Shown here piece by piece: positions 4,805 through 5,045 of a DNA stretch of 5,045 nucleotides. The notes under the pieces were generated by a model. It did no database searches. It was given only the letters and a program-made list of their open reading frames with translations, and was not told the origin of the DNA. Made by a program: the position numbers and the translations under genes. The first letter of the stretch is position 1. Each line of letters begins with the position of its first letter. The stretch covers positions 1 to 5,045 of the forward strand of contig DAHWQF010000281.1 of assembly GCA_027334785.1 (NCBI GenBank), given 5' to 3'. The stretch comes from Acidimicrobiaceae bacterium. GTDB lineage: Bacteria; Actinomycetota; Acidimicrobiia; Acidimicrobiales; Palsa-688.

Positions 4805-5045
4805 ATGTTTTCAACACTCTGGGATATGGGCTCGGTGCCCCAGACGAGGTCCGTCACGGCCGAGAACCCGACTGGCCAGCCGGGCCAGGGAGGCCGGGCG
4901 ACCACGGGCACCGGTGCCGGTGCCGCTCGCGACCTCGGGCAGGGGTGGAAGGTATCGCCTAGCATTGTGGTGCCCGCCGGCTCTTCGGCAGATCTGGCCG
5001 CGATAGACGGCCCGGGCATCATAAAGCACATCTGGCTCACCACCA
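4805..5045 (+). CDS. DUF2961 / glycoside hydrolase family 172 protein, N-terminal 80 codons (partial)
   Basis: From ATG 4805 the frame is open to the window edge. It begins MFSTLWDMG, then TRSVTAENPTG (residues 14-24), QGGRATTGTG (28-37), AARDLGQGWKVSP (40-52), VVPAGSSADLAAIDGPG (55-71) and IKHIWLTT (73-80). I recognise this order of blocks as the N-terminus of DUF2961 proteins, now glycoside hydrolase family 172. Characterised members act on fructofuranose- or D-arabinofuranose-containing substrates. No signal peptide is visible, so a cytoplasmic location is likely. Family members have about 350-400 residues, so most of the gene lies outside the window. A good ribosome binding site precedes it, and it starts 19 bases after the last stop of the amidohydrolase remnant. 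No lesion is seen in the visible part. The sugar specificity cannot be judged from this part. Confidence 0.88.
   Translation, partial: MFSTLWDMGSVPQTRSVTAENPTGQPGQGGRATTGTGAGAARDLGQGWKVSPSIVVPAGSSADLAAIDGPGIIKHIWLTT

Noticed and set aside
4755..5006. 83-codon + strand frame overlapping the GH172 start
   Set aside because: It is out of frame with the clear DUF2961 reading, and its product is a basic Arg/Pro-rich chain typical of a shadow frame.
4741..5043. 100-codon - strand frame at the right end
   Set aside because: It is antisense to the GH172 coding start and shows no domain motifs.

Overview
This is a high-GC window (roughly two thirds G+C by eye) with GTG and TTG starts, G-rich ribosome binding sites, a twin-arginine-exported binding protein and a compact same-strand layout. 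Together these suggest a free-living actinobacterium, for example an Acidimicrobiia- or Thermoleophilia-like lineage. The lineage is an inference; no rRNA or other taxonomic marker is present. All supported genes are on the + strand.

Layout. 1-79: possible last codons of an upstream gene. 144-1319: a complete sugar-type (RbsB/YtfQ-like) ABC substrate-binding protein with a Tat-type signal. 1320-1577: a non-coding gap carrying a good promoter (exact TTGACA) whose spacer contains a perfect 14-bp palindrome. 1578-2591: a full-length L-asparaginase-family amidohydrolase. 2592-2844: a second gap, with two exact head-to-tail copies of a 37-bp hairpin repeat directly after the stop codon, then a weaker promoter and small palindromes. 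2845-3405: the C-terminal part only of an RbsC-type permease. 3406-4188: a complete GntR/FCD transcription factor that begins on the base after the permease stop. 4172-4785: a broken hydantoinase/dihydroorotase-like amidohydrolase. 4805 to the window end: the first 80 codons of a DUF2961 (glycoside hydrolase family 172) protein, which runs off the edge.

How the genes may work together. The set (binding protein, permease, FCD-type regulator, two C-N bond hydrolases, glycoside hydrolase) looks like a catabolic locus for a glycosidic or amide-containing small molecule. The glycosidase would release a sugar or sugar conjugate, the ABC system would import it, the asparaginase and cyclic-amidase would open amide bonds, and the GntR protein would act as the metabolite-responsive switch. 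This is inference from context.

The locus looks partly decayed. The permease lacks its N-terminal part, no ABC ATPase is visible, and the amidohydrolase carries a 13-bp tandem duplication, a 1-base frameshift and a missing C-terminal two thirds. The binding protein, asparaginase and regulator appear intact. The most useful results are the GH172 start at the right edge, the amidohydrolase lesions, the palindrome inside the asparaginase promoter, the duplicated hairpin and the half permease. I found no RNA gene, CRISPR array, insertion sequence or clearly new system.
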